The notes under the pieces: model-generated
Told to the model about the DNA's origin: nothing
The model's database searches: none
Seen by the model: the letters and a program-made list of their open reading frames with translations, nothing else
Shown here: positions 51,081 to 60,617 of the stretch, one piece after another
Layout of the letters: every line of letters begins with the position of its first letter
Position numbering within the stretch: position 1 is the first letter of the stretch
Translations under genes and position numbers: made by a program
Assembly: GCF_947502065.1 (NCBI RefSeq)
Contig: NZ_CANMYE010000004.1
Coordinates: 372,001 to 436,000, forward strand
Direction: 5' to 3'
Length of the DNA: 64,000 bases
From: an uncultured Pseudoteredinibacter sp.
GTDB lineage: Bacteria > Pseudomonadota > Gammaproteobacteria > Pseudomonadales > Cellvibrionaceae

Positions 51081-52343
51081 TTAAACCTGCTGCTGAAACA
51101 CCGGCCAACGTTCGCTTAGTTCGCCATTTTCCATAACCGCAATATCACCAAATTGCAAAAACACAAACTCACTTTGTGTTGGCCTTAAAAACACCCAATC
51201 ATCCGCCGCCAGCTCTACTGAGCGTGAGCCGTTAAGCATCTCTTGATTAGTAGAGCGACCAAACACAGGGTTTGTACTCAAGCCAGCAGGCGATTCGGTT
51301 TTTGCCTTCCAGTAACCGCCATAGGTGAAGAAACTACGCTCACGATTGGGATTCCACCAAGCCATCAGTTTACCCAGCGCTGCCACACCTGGTAGCTCTG
51401 TGTTCGGCAAGGCCTTAATCACCGGTGTCGCAATAAAAGATGCCGCCACATGATCGGCCAAGCTAGGCATATCAAAATCCGTAGGCTTTACTAAACAGGA
51501 ACCCGCAGCCAGTTCATTGTGAGGGAATTCACCTTCATCATAAAGTTGATAAGTCGGGCTTCCCGCCGCGTTTAGCGTCCAGCTAGAATCTAAAGCCCCA
51601 AAGAACTGTACCGCAACATCTAAATATTTCTGATACTCAGTCATCGCCTTATCACGATGGGATAAGACATCGCCCGGCAGCTTAACCACATGGGGCTCAT
51701 AGCCCATCAAACCGGAAAAGCTCAACAAAGCGCTATTTTTGATCAACGCCAACATCTCCAAAAGATCATCGGTATTGCTCACACCACCACGATGCAAGCC
51801 CACATCAATCTCGATATTGATGCGCATTTTGCGCCCCAAGCGCTCGGCCAAGGCCGAATACTGCTTTAGCCTTTCAGGGCTATCGATAAGCCACTGCAAT
51901 TGCACATCGGGGTTAAACTCACCTTGCAATTGGCGATAAAAATTCTTGGCTGCTGCCACCGGCATGGGCTTACCAAACAGCACATCCGATTCAGGAAAGG
52001 CCGCCGCCACTTGATTAGCAAATGGCTGATGAAAGAGCATTAAGCGATTGCTGCTGGCCTGCTCCATCACCTCTTTGAGCAAGTTAATAGACGGCAACGA
52101 TTTGGCCACAATCCGAAAATGAAAGCGCCCATTGATATGCTTAAGTAGCGTTGCGATATTTTGTTTTAGTCTGGCCCGATCAATCACTAAACTGGGTTGA
52201 GACACATCAGCCTCCGCCAAATTGTGACTAAGCGCCTTAAAGTAATCGCTATGCGCCCCGCCATTATCCCTAGGCTTTAAAGCCGCGGCAGCAATACCCG
52301 CAGCCCCCAAGCCTAGCAGCATATTTCTTTTTGTTTTTTGCAT
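51081..52343 (-). CDS. Exported PLP-dependent alanine-racemase-fold protein (D-threonine aldolase type)
   Basis: 420 aa with an N-terminal hydrophobic segment (about 8-22, MLLGLGAAGIAAAAL) that looks like a signal or anchor. The alanine racemase-like N-terminal PLP barrel is visible: SLVIDRARLKQNI, RIVAKSLPSINLL (PLP lysine), INIEIDVGLHRGGV, MGYEPHVVKLPG and AAGSPTYQL. C-terminal metal-type DSD1/D-threonine aldolase domain (SFFTYGGYWKAK...) follows. It is the third gene behind an exported cytochrome and an FAD oxidase, all secreted, an arrangement I do not recognize. The substrate is unknown; a hydroxy-amino acid or racemase reaction is possible. Confidence 0.7.
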   Translation of the reverse strand: MQKTKRNMLLGLGAAGIAAAALKPRDNGGAHSDYFKALSHNLAEADVSQPSLVIDRARLKQNIATLLKHINGRFHFRIVAKSLPSINLLKEVMEQASSNRLMLFHQPFANQVAAAFPESDVLFGKPMPVAAAKNFYRQLQGEFNPDVQLQWLIDSPERLKQYSALAERLGRKMRINIEIDVGLHRGGVSNTDDLLEMLALIKNSALLSFSGLMGYEPHVVKLPGDVLSHRDKAMTEYQKYLDVAVQFFGALDSSWTLNAAGSPTYQLYDEGEFPHNELAAGSCLVKPTDFDMPSLADHVAASFIATPVIKALPNTELPGVAALGKLMAWWNPNRERSFFTYGGYWKAKTESPAGLSTNPVFGRSTNQEMLNGSRSVELAADDWVFLRPTQSEFVFLQFGDIAVMENGELSERWPVFQQQV

Positions 52344-52360
52344 ATTGGCTTCCAGCTCTT

Positions 52361-53758
52361 TTAAGAAAAAACGCCTTTCAAATAGGGGTTTAGAAACTTA
52401 CCCTGCGGATCAAGCTGCTGACGCAGGGCTTTAAAATCATTCCAACGAGGATACAACTGCGCTAAGTCGGCACCACTTAAAGTATTTAGCTTACCCCAGT
52501 GTGGACGGCCACCATATTTTTTCAAAATAGGCTCAACAGCCCCATACAAAGGTTTAAAATCTTCTTGGAAAAAACGATGCACTGCAATAGAGCAACTTTC
52601 ACGACCACTAAAAGGGCTCAACCAGATATCATCAGATTTCACCACGCGCACTTCAAATGGGAAAAATACCTCAGGAAAGTTACTTTCTACTTCGGTACGA
52701 ATCTCCTTAAAAGCCGCTACAAGATTTTCACGTGGCAAATGATATTCCATTTCATTAAAGCGCACATTACGCTCTTTGGCATAGTTTTCCCAAGAATTAG
52801 CCACCACCACTTCTTTATCGAGGCTACTCATATAAGAAGACAGAATCAGCTCACGAATCTTTGGCGACCAAGCTAGCCAATCACGTACACTTTTCAGCGT
52901 ATTGGCGCCATCATTTTGATCAAGCTCTTCGGTGCGAGAAGACTCCTCATCGGTGATGTTATGAACATCGGTAAAACCCATGCCAGAAAAAGGAATATAG
53001 TAAAACTCGAAGTTTCGATTATTATCAGCCAGCTGATCCACCTGAGCGAGAATGTCCTCGATGGGCATCCACTCAGTTTCACGTCGCAAACGATAAAGCG
53101 GTTCATTGCGCATGCGAATTTGAGTCACAATCCCCAAGGAACCCAAGCCTACCTGGGCCGCCTTAAAAATATCGGCGTTATTTTCTGCACTGCAATCGAT
53201 AAGCTCTCCATTTGCGGTAAGAAGCTGCAGACCTTCTACGTAGCTAGACATACACCCCAAGCCAGCGCCAGTCCCATGTGTTGCTGTAGAAATTGCACCG
53301 GCCAAACTTTGTTCGTCAATATCAGGCATATTAATCAGCGCCTGACCTCGCTCAGCAAGCGGCGCACCAATATCCCCCAAACGTGTTCCCGACCAAATAA
53401 GCGCAGTATTACTTTGCTCATCATGCTCAATAACACCGGCGAGGCGACTCAAAGAAATAATCGTATCGTCAGTAGGCACCAAGGGCATAAAGGAGTGACC
53501 GGCACCCACAGGGCGCACAATACCTGAAGCGGCCGTTACCAAGTCCTGCAATTCCGCCACTGTAGAAGGTGCCTTGCGCGCTGCGGGAAAACACTCTTGT
53601 GAACCCGACCAGTTACGCCAAGGAATTCTTCGCTTCTTTTTCGCTGTAGCGCTACCAGGACCGGAGGTCGCCGAAGCCGCCAAACTGATGGTTGGGTTCA
53701 CAGCGGCCGTTGTCGCTGTCGCTACCAATGCACTTAAAAATTGACGTCGATTGGTCAT
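52361..53758 (-). CDS. Exported FAD-dependent lactone-oxidase-type protein
   Basis: 465 aa with a Tat-type signal (TNRRQFLSALVATATTAAV). The VAO/PCMH FAD domain is visible: PVGAGHSFMPLVP (GxGHS; in this family the histidine often carries FAD), LINMPDIDEQSLAGAISTATHGTGAGLG, and GSLGIVTQIRMR. The C-terminal part ends with YGGRPHWGKLNTL and RWNDFKALRQQLDPQGKFLNPYLK, the pattern of gulonolactone/arabinonolactone oxidases. It likely oxidizes a sugar lactone or polyol outside the cytoplasm and passes electrons to the cytochrome encoded just upstream. The frame starts 12 codons earlier but the Tat motif begins at 53758. Gene 51081-52343 follows 17 bases later. Confidence 0.82.
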   Translation of the reverse strand: MTNRRQFLSALVATATTAAVNPTISLAASATSGPGSATAKKKRRIPWRNWSGSQECFPAARKAPSTVAELQDLVTAASGIVRPVGAGHSFMPLVPTDDTIISLSRLAGVIEHDEQSNTALIWSGTRLGDIGAPLAERGQALINMPDIDEQSLAGAISTATHGTGAGLGCMSSYVEGLQLLTANGELIDCSAENNADIFKAAQVGLGSLGIVTQIRMRNEPLYRLRRETEWMPIEDILAQVDQLADNNRNFEFYYIPFSGMGFTDVHNITDEESSRTEELDQNDGANTLKSVRDWLAWSPKIRELILSSYMSSLDKEVVVANSWENYAKERNVRFNEMEYHLPRENLVAAFKEIRTEVESNFPEVFFPFEVRVVKSDDIWLSPFSGRESCSIAVHRFFQEDFKPLYGAVEPILKKYGGRPHWGKLNTLSGADLAQLYPRWNDFKALRQQLDPQGKFLNPYLKGVFS

Positions 53759-53833
53759 TTTTAACCTTTTTATTTTTACCACATACCCGACCACATACTC
53801 AGATTCTTATCTACAAGCGGCCTGTTTTAGAAG

Positions 53834-54238
53834 TTACTTCGTTAGCGCGCCGGCGGCCATAAATTCAATCAAGGCTTCAAACTGCTCTGGCTCACAATCC
53901 ATACACATGCCCAATGGAGGCATACCACCAACGCCATTGATGACATTATCTAATAAAGCGTCCATGCCTTTTGCCGCTCGAGGCTGCCAAGCTGCTATAT
54001 CTCCAGTCTGCGGAATTGCTGGCGCTCTGGTACCGTGACATGCAATACAGCTGCGCTGATAAAGAGCCGCCAATTGCGGATCTTCGGGCAGCTGCCGGAA
54101 ATTAACCTTGGCTTTCTGCTCGGCTGCAGGCTGGTCGGATTCGCTACAGGCCAGCAACCCCCCTGCCATCAAAACCATCAGAAGCAAGCTAAGCACTCGC
54201 GAACGCCAAGCCGCAATAATTAGATAAATAGCTTTCAT
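53834..54238 (-). CDS. Cytochrome c5-like lipoprotein
   Basis: 134 aa. Lipoprotein signal with lipobox LLAC (about residues 29-32). One heme site CIACH and the c5-type axial region GGMPPLGMCMDCEPEQFEALIEFM, where the CxxC pair forms the disulfide typical of cytochrome c5. So it is a membrane-attached periplasmic electron carrier. It is 75 bases before the FAD oxidase gene on the same strand and probably takes electrons from that enzyme. A TetR gene lies upstream on the same strand. Confidence 0.88.
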   Translation of the reverse strand: MKAIYLIIAAWRSRVLSLLLMVLMAGGLLACSESDQPAAEQKAKVNFRQLPEDPQLAALYQRSCIACHGTRAPAIPQTGDIAAWQPRAAKGMDALLDNVINGVGGMPPLGMCMDCEPEQFEALIEFMAAGALTK

Positions 54239-54396
54239 AATTAGGCCCATTTAAGGATGCGTTTTTATTCTCTATTTTTCTTCCAGCTTAAATCCTAACC
54301 CAAGCAAGCACTTAAAGCTAGCTATAACTAACTTTTAAACCAAAGAAATAACCCACACCATTACAGGTATAAAACAATTTCAATAAAACAAGGAGT

Positions 54397-55065
54397 TTAG
54401 CTACCCTTGTAGCTCATCCGGCTGATCATATCGCGCCAATACAAAACGATGATTTTAGCCGCCTCTTCGATAGCAATATCTGCAGATGTGTCACTATCTT
54501 CGATGGACATTTCTACCGCCGTCATAGCAACCTCCATCGACATTCGGCTTTGCACGCCAATTCGCTCTTCATCATCAATTTCATAGAAAGCCTGCCACTG
54601 GCTCAACAACCATTGAGTCATGCGCTTATGCGACTGTAAGCGAACCTCCTGCAGTATCGGAATAGCTCTCATGGCAGAAAGCACGGGCAAGCTCGCTGGC
54701 TGCTCACGGGTGACGTCGTAGGTTTGCCGCACCAGGCCTTCAACCTCAACAAACAAGCGCTCTGGCTCGCTTGGGTCAAAATAGGTTTCATGCCATTCCA
54801 CCAGTATTTGATTCTGCCGATCCATCAAGCGCGCACCCAATGCATAGAGCACAGCGTATTTATTCTTAAAATAGCGATACAGTGCCGGCACAGTTATGCC
54901 GGCCCGCTCAGCGATCAGATTGGTTGAAATCCGCTCCACCCCCAGCTCTACAAGAAGCTCACTGGCAGCATTCAAAATACCCTCATAGGTTTGCACAGCG
55001 CGCTGCTGCTGCGGTTTGTTTTTTTCCAATAAATCGGGTGGGACATGGGATTTTTTAAAGGGCAC
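54397..55065 (-). CDS. TetR family transcriptional regulator
   Basis: 222 aa. Helix-turn-helix near residues 40-70 (RISTNLIAERAGITVPALYRYFKNKYAVLYALG), then a ligand domain without clear relatives. It is upstream of, and on the same strand as, the cytochrome/oxidase/PLP genes (146-base gap), so it may control them; no good palindrome was found in that gap by eye. An alternative target elsewhere cannot be excluded. Confidence 0.85.
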   Translation of the reverse strand: MPFKKSHVPPDLLEKNKPQQQRAVQTYEGILNAASELLVELGVERISTNLIAERAGITVPALYRYFKNKYAVLYALGARLMDRQNQILVEWHETYFDPSEPERLFVEVEGLVRQTYDVTREQPASLPVLSAMRAIPILQEVRLQSHKRMTQWLLSQWQAFYEIDDEERIGVQSRMSMEVAMTAVEMSIEDSDTSADIAIEEAAKIIVLYWRDMISRMSYKGS

Positions 55066-55231
55066 AGAAATACCTAGAAGCTAATAAAACGACAATCAAA
55101 GGAGAAGCTTAGCGATGCACCTATAGCTTGTCCACGGCACTTAAGTTGGGCCTAAGCCGGTAAGCTTGCACTTAGTGAGCCGCAGTTCACACTTTAGGCA
55201 ATACCACGACACTTAGTTGCCAGAGCAGCAA

Positions 55232-55543
55232 TTAAGCTTCTGTTTTTTTGAAGCGATCGGGCAAATCAAGACAGGCGGCCGATTTGTGAACTTTAAAGCC
55301 AGCCCCAGTTTCTTCGCAACGAACAATTTCCAAATTTAATAGCGCTTGCGGGCCGGCACTGCCTAACAACTGCCCTTGAATTACTGTGCCCATTGGCGGC
55401 AGAATCTCAGAGTCTAACAGCAAAAAAAGCCCATCATCAGAAACATCACGAGTATTGACCTCTTTCTCCCCAAAGCTGTCGTGATAGATCTTCATCCGGC
55501 AAAGAACTTTTACCCGGCACGAGGCGCGTTTTTCCTGTTCCAT
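55232..55543 (-). CDS. PilZ domain protein
   Basis: 103 aa. The PilZ motif RASCRVKV (RxxxR at the start) and the DVSDDGLFL segment (DxSxxG) of c-di-GMP-binding PilZ proteins are both present, so binding is likely. It is a single-domain protein that probably relays c-di-GMP to a partner. The nearest c-di-GMP-related genes in the window are fimX and its PilZ-like neighbour, far away. Confidence 0.88.
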   Translation of the reverse strand: MEQEKRASCRVKVLCRMKIYHDSFGEKEVNTRDVSDDGLFLLLDSEILPPMGTVIQGQLLGSAGPQALLNLEIVRCEETGAGFKVHKSAACLDLPDRFKKTEA

Positions 55544-55704
55544 ATCCGCAGTCCATTATTAGTATTCAGCCGATGCCATTACAGCGCTGGGCTTTATAGT
55601 GATGCTCAGTATAATAGCACCGCCCAATTTATATAAGGTGGCCCACTGTAGCCAAACAGTCGCTACGGTAATTCAACGCGAAACACCCCATACCGAGATC
55701 TATT

Positions 55705-56577
55705 ATGCCCTGGTTACAATTTAAAATTGATTCCGATCGCAATCAAGCAGAAGCTATCGAAGACTTAATGTTGGCAACCGGAGCCGTATCGGTCACTCTG
55801 CAAGATAATGCAGACCAGCCCATATTGGAACCCGCACTAGGGGAAACTCCCTTGTGGCAAGAAACTCGTGTAACAGGCTTATATGAAGCAACTGTTGATA
55901 CCGAAGCTATTGCAAAGAACTTCTCTCAGCAAAATGTTACTGGCCGCTGGGAGCAGCTAGAAGACAAAGACTGGGAACGGGAGTGGATGAAAAATTACCA
56001 CCCCATTAAGTGTGCGGATAATTTTTGGATTTGCCCTAGCTGGATAGAGCCGCCAGAACCCGAAGCTATCAACCTGATGCTTGACCCGGGCCTAGCGTTC
56101 GGCACTGGTACCCACCCAACAACGTTTCTGTGCCTGCAGTGGCTGGCACAACAAGATATAGAAAAGCAAAGCGTTATCGATTATGGCTGCGGCTCAGGAA
56201 TCCTAGCTATTGGCGCACTATTAAAGGGGGCTGATAGCGCGATTGGTGTGGATATTGATCCCCAAGCACTTATAGCAACCCGAGAAAACACCGAACGTAA
56301 TCATCTTCCCAAAGATTCCATCACCGTATTTTTACCGAATAAATGCCCTCAAGAGCCTGCCGATCTAATGCTGGCCAACATCCTAGCTGGGCCATTGGCA
56401 GAGCTGGCGCCCAGCCTAAGCTCGCTGACCAAACTCGGTGGCAAACTTTGCCTATCTGGCATTCTACACAATCAAGCTGAAGTTGTGATGCAAGCCTATC
56501 GCCCTTGGTTTAACTTTGCTGAGCCGCAGCAGCGTGAAGAGTGGGTCTGCCTAACCGCAACTAAGGTTAAAGATTAA
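55705..56577 (+). CDS. prmA: Ribosomal protein L11 methyltransferase
   Basis: 290 aa enzyme that trimethylates lysines of L11. SAM site: VIDYGCGSGILAIGA (motif I), VDIDPQALIATREN; the substrate-recognition domain precedes (WLQFKIDSDRNQAEAIEDLMLATGAVSVTL in blocks). FGTGTHPTT and NILAGPLAELAP complete it. It is followed by a DUF3426 gene and then dusB-fis, as in Pseudomonas. Confidence 0.96.
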   Translation: MPWLQFKIDSDRNQAEAIEDLMLATGAVSVTLQDNADQPILEPALGETPLWQETRVTGLYEATVDTEAIAKNFSQQNVTGRWEQLEDKDWEREWMKNYHPIKCADNFWICPSWIEPPEPEAINLMLDPGLAFGTGTHPTTFLCLQWLAQQDIEKQSVIDYGCGSGILAIGALLKGADSAIGVDIDPQALIATRENTERNHLPKDSITVFLPNKCPQEPADLMLANILAGPLAELAPSLSSLTKLGGKLCLSGILHNQAEVVMQAYRPWFNFAEPQQREEWVCLTATKVKD

Positions 56578-56736
56578 GTCGCCATTAGAGAGCTTGTGCA
56601 AACTCTGCGAACCACCAACATCATAGATAGTGGCTCAATCAGCACGGAGCCGCTACACTGTGGCCAGAAGGCCTGTTGATCGAACAGCAAGTTCAAACGG
56701 ATAAGATCAGGAATAACAAGAAACATAGTGGATAAT

Positions 56737-58788
56737 ATGGTCACCCGCTGCCCAGCTTGCAGCACTGCGTTTAATGTTAACAGCCAGCAGCTCGCCAGCG
56801 CCAAAGGTGCTGTGCGCTGCGGTTCATGCCTGCAAGTTTTTAAAGCGATAGATCACCGCGTCAACGACGGTTTAATTCTCACCAATACAAGCGAAAGTCC
56901 CGAAACCAATATCGCTGTTGCGGATACGCCTGAGCAAACTGCAAGCCCCACCTCCTCTGAACTCAGCCATGACTCAGCCTTGGAAGACAATAAGGCGAGC
57001 GAAGCCACGGCTGTAGCAAGCTGGGACGACTACCCCAGGAGCGACGCTGCAGTACACAACTCGATAGGCTCTGATTTTCAGGAGCTTGCCAATGAAGACA
57101 ACGAAGAAGATCCCTTCGAGCAAATCGACCAAAGTCTTGCTGAGCAGCTGGACCAAGAATTGGATGAGGCTTTCTCTGAAGGGCTCGATATAGAGCCTCC
57201 AGCCGCGCCACTCAATGAAACTACAATTAGCAACTTTGAAACACCCTTTGCAGCAGCGAGCGCCGAGGACACTAGTGCCTCTGAAGCAACTAAAGAGCCA
57301 ATCGCTAACAATGATTTTTTCAATGAGCTTAGCCAACTGGCCGAGCAGAGTCTTGATGGAGATAAGTTAGAAACTGCAAGCTTTTCCCATGAAGACGATA
57401 ACAGCAAACCAAGCATTGAAGCCGATTTAAGTGATTCAGCACAAGACAGCGACAATAGCGGCTCTAATGATACCGATAAGGAATTGTCACTCAGCTTTGA
57501 TGATGAGCCCTTTGCAGAATTAACGGCAGCAGCCCCTGATCACAACGGTTTGAATACCGCCCCATTGAGCCGCGAATCTGAAGAAGAGCAAGCGCCCACT
57601 ATCGAGCACAAACAAGAAACCCTCAATGGCGAACCCGATGAGATTCTTGCGCAGCCCATTGAAGATATCGCGGCCCCAACTTTGACAGCACAAGCGCCAG
57701 AGGAAGAAGAGGCGCGCTTTATTGATGACGATACCGAGCACTTTAAACAAAAGCCAGAAACCAGCCACCACCTGCCACAGGCCTTTGGTTCAGAACCTCA
57801 AGAGCAAGATGAAGATGGTTTAGATGAAAGCTGGGCTCTTGAAATGATGATGAAAGAGCTAGAGGCCGCTGAGCATAAAAGTGAGCAGTCCCAAATCGAG
57901 CAAGCACTAGACCGCAAACATCCAGCGGAGCCAGAATTACTTACCGAATCAGAAAGCCAAAGCGACCCTTTCTTTGCCCCTGAAGCCAGCCAGCTAGCTG
58001 ACCAAGAACCACGTAAAGAGAGCGAATTTGACGAGTTAGACCTCAGTGACGAGCTCGAAGATGCGCTCAGTATGGATTCAATTAAGGTCGGTAGTCTTAG
58101 TCTTGCGCAAGACAGTGAATATCATCTTGAACAAGCCGAGACCGCTCACGACACAGCAATCGAGCCAAACTTTGAGGCCCCCACTGCAGAACAAGCGCCG
58201 CTAGGAACCGTTGATACCGCCACAATCCCTGCGGTAACGGAGGAAGAGCCCAGCAAAGCGGAAATGATCGACAGCATTGAGCCCGAGCCGCTGGAGATGG
58301 AGTTTCGCCAAGAAAAGCCCAGCTGGAATTGGCTTTGGGGGAGCGGCGCATTTCTTGCGATTATAGTTGCTATTGGGCAACTGGCTTGGCTTAAGTTTGA
58401 TGATTTAAATCTACAACCACCCTATCGCGGATTCTATCAAACGGCTTGTAATTTTATCGGCTGCAGCTTGCCCCCACAGGTTGATTTAAGCAAACTGAAG
58501 GCCTCCAATTTAGTGGTACGTAGCCACCCAGAACAAGAGCAGGCCCTAGTAGTGGACATGGTGCTGCTGAACCTAGCCAATTTTGAACAAGAATTTCCGG
58601 ACATCCAACTAAGCTTTAGCGACATCGACGGCAAAGCCATCGCAAGCCGCAGCTTCCGTCCCGCTGAGTATCTAGCCGGCGAGCTGGCCGGTGCCAGCAT
58701 CATGCCTATTCAGCGCCCAATCCATCTATCCCTAGAGATAGTCGACCCAGGCGAGCAAGCCGTCAACTACAAAGTCAACGTTAAATAA
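56737..58788 (+). CDS. MJ0042 zinc-finger / DUF3426 protein
   Basis: 683 aa. It starts with the zinc ribbon TRCPACSTAFNVNSQQL...GAVRCGSCLQVF (CxxC...CxxC), then about 480 residues of extremely acidic, Glu/Asp/Ser/Ala-rich, probably unfolded linker. One transmembrane helix follows (about 537-555, WNWLWGSGAFLAIIVAIGQLAWL), then the DUF3426 periplasmic domain (VHSHPEQEQALVVDMVLLNLANFEQEFPDIQLSFSDIDG-like, 590-680). Members in Pseudomonas are usually shorter. Function is unknown. The ATG 56737 start is chosen; GTG 56728 is the alternative. Confidence 0.85.
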   Translation: MVTRCPACSTAFNVNSQQLASAKGAVRCGSCLQVFKAIDHRVNDGLILTNTSESPETNIAVADTPEQTASPTSSELSHDSALEDNKASEATAVASWDDYPRSDAAVHNSIGSDFQELANEDNEEDPFEQIDQSLAEQLDQELDEAFSEGLDIEPPAAPLNETTISNFETPFAAASAEDTSASEATKEPIANNDFFNELSQLAEQSLDGDKLETASFSHEDDNSKPSIEADLSDSAQDSDNSGSNDTDKELSLSFDDEPFAELTAAAPDHNGLNTAPLSRESEEEQAPTIEHKQETLNGEPDEILAQPIEDIAAPTLTAQAPEEEEARFIDDDTEHFKQKPETSHHLPQAFGSEPQEQDEDGLDESWALEMMMKELEAAEHKSEQSQIEQALDRKHPAEPELLTESESQSDPFFAPEASQLADQEPRKESEFDELDLSDELEDALSMDSIKVGSLSLAQDSEYHLEQAETAHDTAIEPNFEAPTAEQAPLGTVDTATIPAVTEEEPSKAEMIDSIEPEPLEMEFRQEKPSWNWLWGSGAFLAIIVAIGQLAWLKFDDLNLQPPYRGFYQTACNFIGCSLPPQVDLSKLKASNLVVRSHPEQEQALVVDMVLLNLANFEQEFPDIQLSFSDIDGKAIASRSFRPAEYLAGELAGASIMPIQRPIHLSLEIVDPGEQAVNYKVNVK

Positions 58789-59202
58789 GCAACAACAGCA
58801 GCCACATCGGTGGCGGTCAGAATCGGGGTCAGGTCCCACGGGTTCAGAATCGGGGTCAGATCCCTAGGGATCTGACCCCATCTCGAAGCCGAGATGTTTA
58901 AAAACCCCCAAGGCAAAGTGCAAGCCCACACTCCAGAAAATGAAAATTTAAGCGCCAGCTTTACCCAACCACCTTTGACCGATCAAAAAAACGGCAAATC
59001 GAACAAATTCCCACTTCCCTTAGCGGGGTCTCTACAGGTATCATATGCGCCCTTTTTCGGGACCTGGTGGAAAAATAAGCAGTTACCAGCATCATAACGA
59101 TTGCCGGTAAGTGACTACTCACACCAAAACTGACCTGACACCTAAGATCATTGAAAAACAATGGCTTAGCGACGGTCTTGAACCAGCTTGCAGGAAAGAC
59201 AC
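58789..59202. other. Intergenic region with GGGGTCAGA palindromes before dusB
   Basis: 414 bases without a convincing gene. It holds the perfect palindrome 58852-58879 and partial copies at 58815-58850 (GGTCAGAATC, GGGGTCAGGTCCC). The ribosome site of dusB lies at the right end. The single open frame here (from 58894) is a shadow without family features. Confidence 0.55.
58852..58879. repeat. Short palindrome D, copy 2
   Basis: 28-base perfect palindrome with arms GGGGTCAGATCCCT and AGGGATCTGACCCC, followed by ATCTCG/CGAGAT around AAGC (58880-58895). The trailer CTCGAAGCCGAG also follows copy 4 and, with a variant, copy 5. Confidence 0.85.
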
Positions 59203-60228
59203 TTGTTTCATATTGGCCCATACCAGATCCACAGCCCAGTTGTACTGGCGCCTATGGCTGGTATTACAGATCAGCCTTTTCGCCGCCTGTGTAAGCAGTT
59301 CGGTGCGGGCATGGTAACGGCCGAAATGCTGACTTCAGATACCAAGCTGTGGCATAGCCGCAAATCCCAACAGCGTATTATCGACAAAAACGAAGCCGAA
59401 CCTCGTGCCGTACAAATCGCCGGTGCCGAACCAGCGATGCTGGCCCAAGCTGCACAAGCTTGCGTAGAGCATGGCGCACAGATCGTCGATATCAACATGG
59501 GTTGCCCAGCTAAAAAGGTCTGTAATAAAGCCGCCGGCTCCGCCCTTTTACGCGATGAAGCCCTGGTAACTGATATCCTGCAACAGGTAGTTGCCGCCGT
59601 AGATGTGCCGGTAACTCTAAAAATACGCACCGGCTGGTCACCCGAAGAGCGCAATGGCCTTAACGTCGCTCGCATAGCAGCAGATTCTGGCATCCAAGCC
59701 CTTACCGTGCATGGCCGCAGCCGTGCCTGTCGCTTTAAAGGCGAAGCCGAATACGACACCATTGCCGAAATAGTGCAAAGCATCCATATTCCTGTCATCG
59801 CCAACGGCGATATTACGAGCCCGCACAAAGCCAAACAGGTCTTAGACCACACTCAGGCCGCGGCAGTAATGGTAGGCCGAGGAGCCCAAGGGCGCCCTTG
59901 GATTTTCCAAGAAATTAACCACTATCTCCAAGAACAAAAAACCGCACCATTACCGAGTTTGGAAATCATACAAACCACGATTAGCCAGCATCTCGAGGCA
60001 TTACATCAATACTATGGTGATTACCTCGGTTTGCGCATTGCCCGTAAACATATGGGCTGGTATCTGCAAACTTTGGCTGCGGATACTGTTAATACCCATA
60101 TGGCAGATTTCGATTGGTCTGGCCTGCGCCAAACCTTTAACAAATTGGAAGACTGCCAACAACAACAGCATTATGTCGAACAACTGTTCGACGACTTAAT
60201 CAAGACTATAGAGGAACAAGCCGCATGA
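59203..60228 (+). CDS. dusB: tRNA-dihydrouridine synthase B
   Basis: 341 aa FMN enzyme that reduces uridine in tRNA. Marks: [12 protein letters not shown] near the start, [42 protein letters not shown] (active-site cysteine), [24 protein letters not shown] and [17 protein letters not shown] 59203 has an AGGA ribosome site 7 bases upstream and gives the family-like MFHIGPYQ; a longer TTG start at 59188 is possible. It overlaps fis by ATGA, the conserved dusB-fis operon. Confidence 0.93.
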   Translation: MFHIGPYQIHSPVVLAPMAGITDQPFRRLCKQFGAGMVTAEMLTSDTKLWHSRKSQQRIIDKNEAEPRAVQIAGAEPAMLAQAAQACVEHGAQIVDINMGCPAKKVCNKAAGSALLRDEALVTDILQQVVAAVDVPVTLKIRTGWSPEERNGLNVARIAADSGIQALTVHGRSRACRFKGEAEYDTIAEIVQSIHIPVIANGDITSPHKAKQVLDHTQAAAVMVGRGAQGRPWIFQEINHYLQEQKTAPLPSLEIIQTTISQHLEALHQYYGDYLGLRIARKHMGWYLQTLAADTVNTHMADFDWSGLRQTFNKLEDCQQQQHYVEQLFDDLIKTIEEQAA

Positions 60229-60536
60229 ATAGCGTAGAAACTTTCGCCACTGAAGCACCGGTTGCGAACACGCCTGTTGAGACTAATCAGCTGACCGACA
60301 CCAGCCGTAACCAGTCTTTGCGTGACAGCGTTGAAATTGCGATGGAAAACTACTTCCGCAACTTGGAAGGCCAGAGTGTTACCGACGTATACGAGTTGGT
60401 AATGGCCGAAGTTGAAGCACCAATGCTAGAAGTGATCATGAAGCACACCCGCCACAACCAAACTAAAGCTGCACAAGTTTTGGGCCTAAACCGTGGCACT
60501 CTGCGTAAAAAGTTGAAGCAGTACGGCCTACTTTAA
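60225..60536 (+). CDS. fis: DNA-binding protein Fis
   Basis: 103 aa nucleoid protein. The C-terminal helix-turn-helix is very conserved: [27 protein letters not shown]. The N-terminal arm is longer and less conserved. Start ATG 60225 overlaps the dusB stop. Fis regulates rRNA, tRNA and many other promoters, often in rapid growth. Confidence 0.96.
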   Translation: MNSVETFATEAPVANTPVETNQLTDTSRNQSLRDSVEIAMENYFRNLEGQSVTDVYELVMAEVEAPMLEVIMKHTRHNQTKAAQVLGLNRGTLRKKLKQYGLL

Positions 60537-60617
60537 GTCGCGCTGAAAACGGATATAGAGACAGATAGAAACGATTTTTTAATCGATTCATTTTTCGATC
60601 ACTAACAGGATCTACCC

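Noticed and set aside
58894..59097. 67 aa plus-strand frame before dusB
   Set aside because: It lies between palindromes and dusB, with no ribosome site and no recognizable family.
60564..60602. CGATT/AATCG stem before purH as an attenuator
   Set aside because: Only five base pairs with an A/T-rich surrounding; too weak to support.
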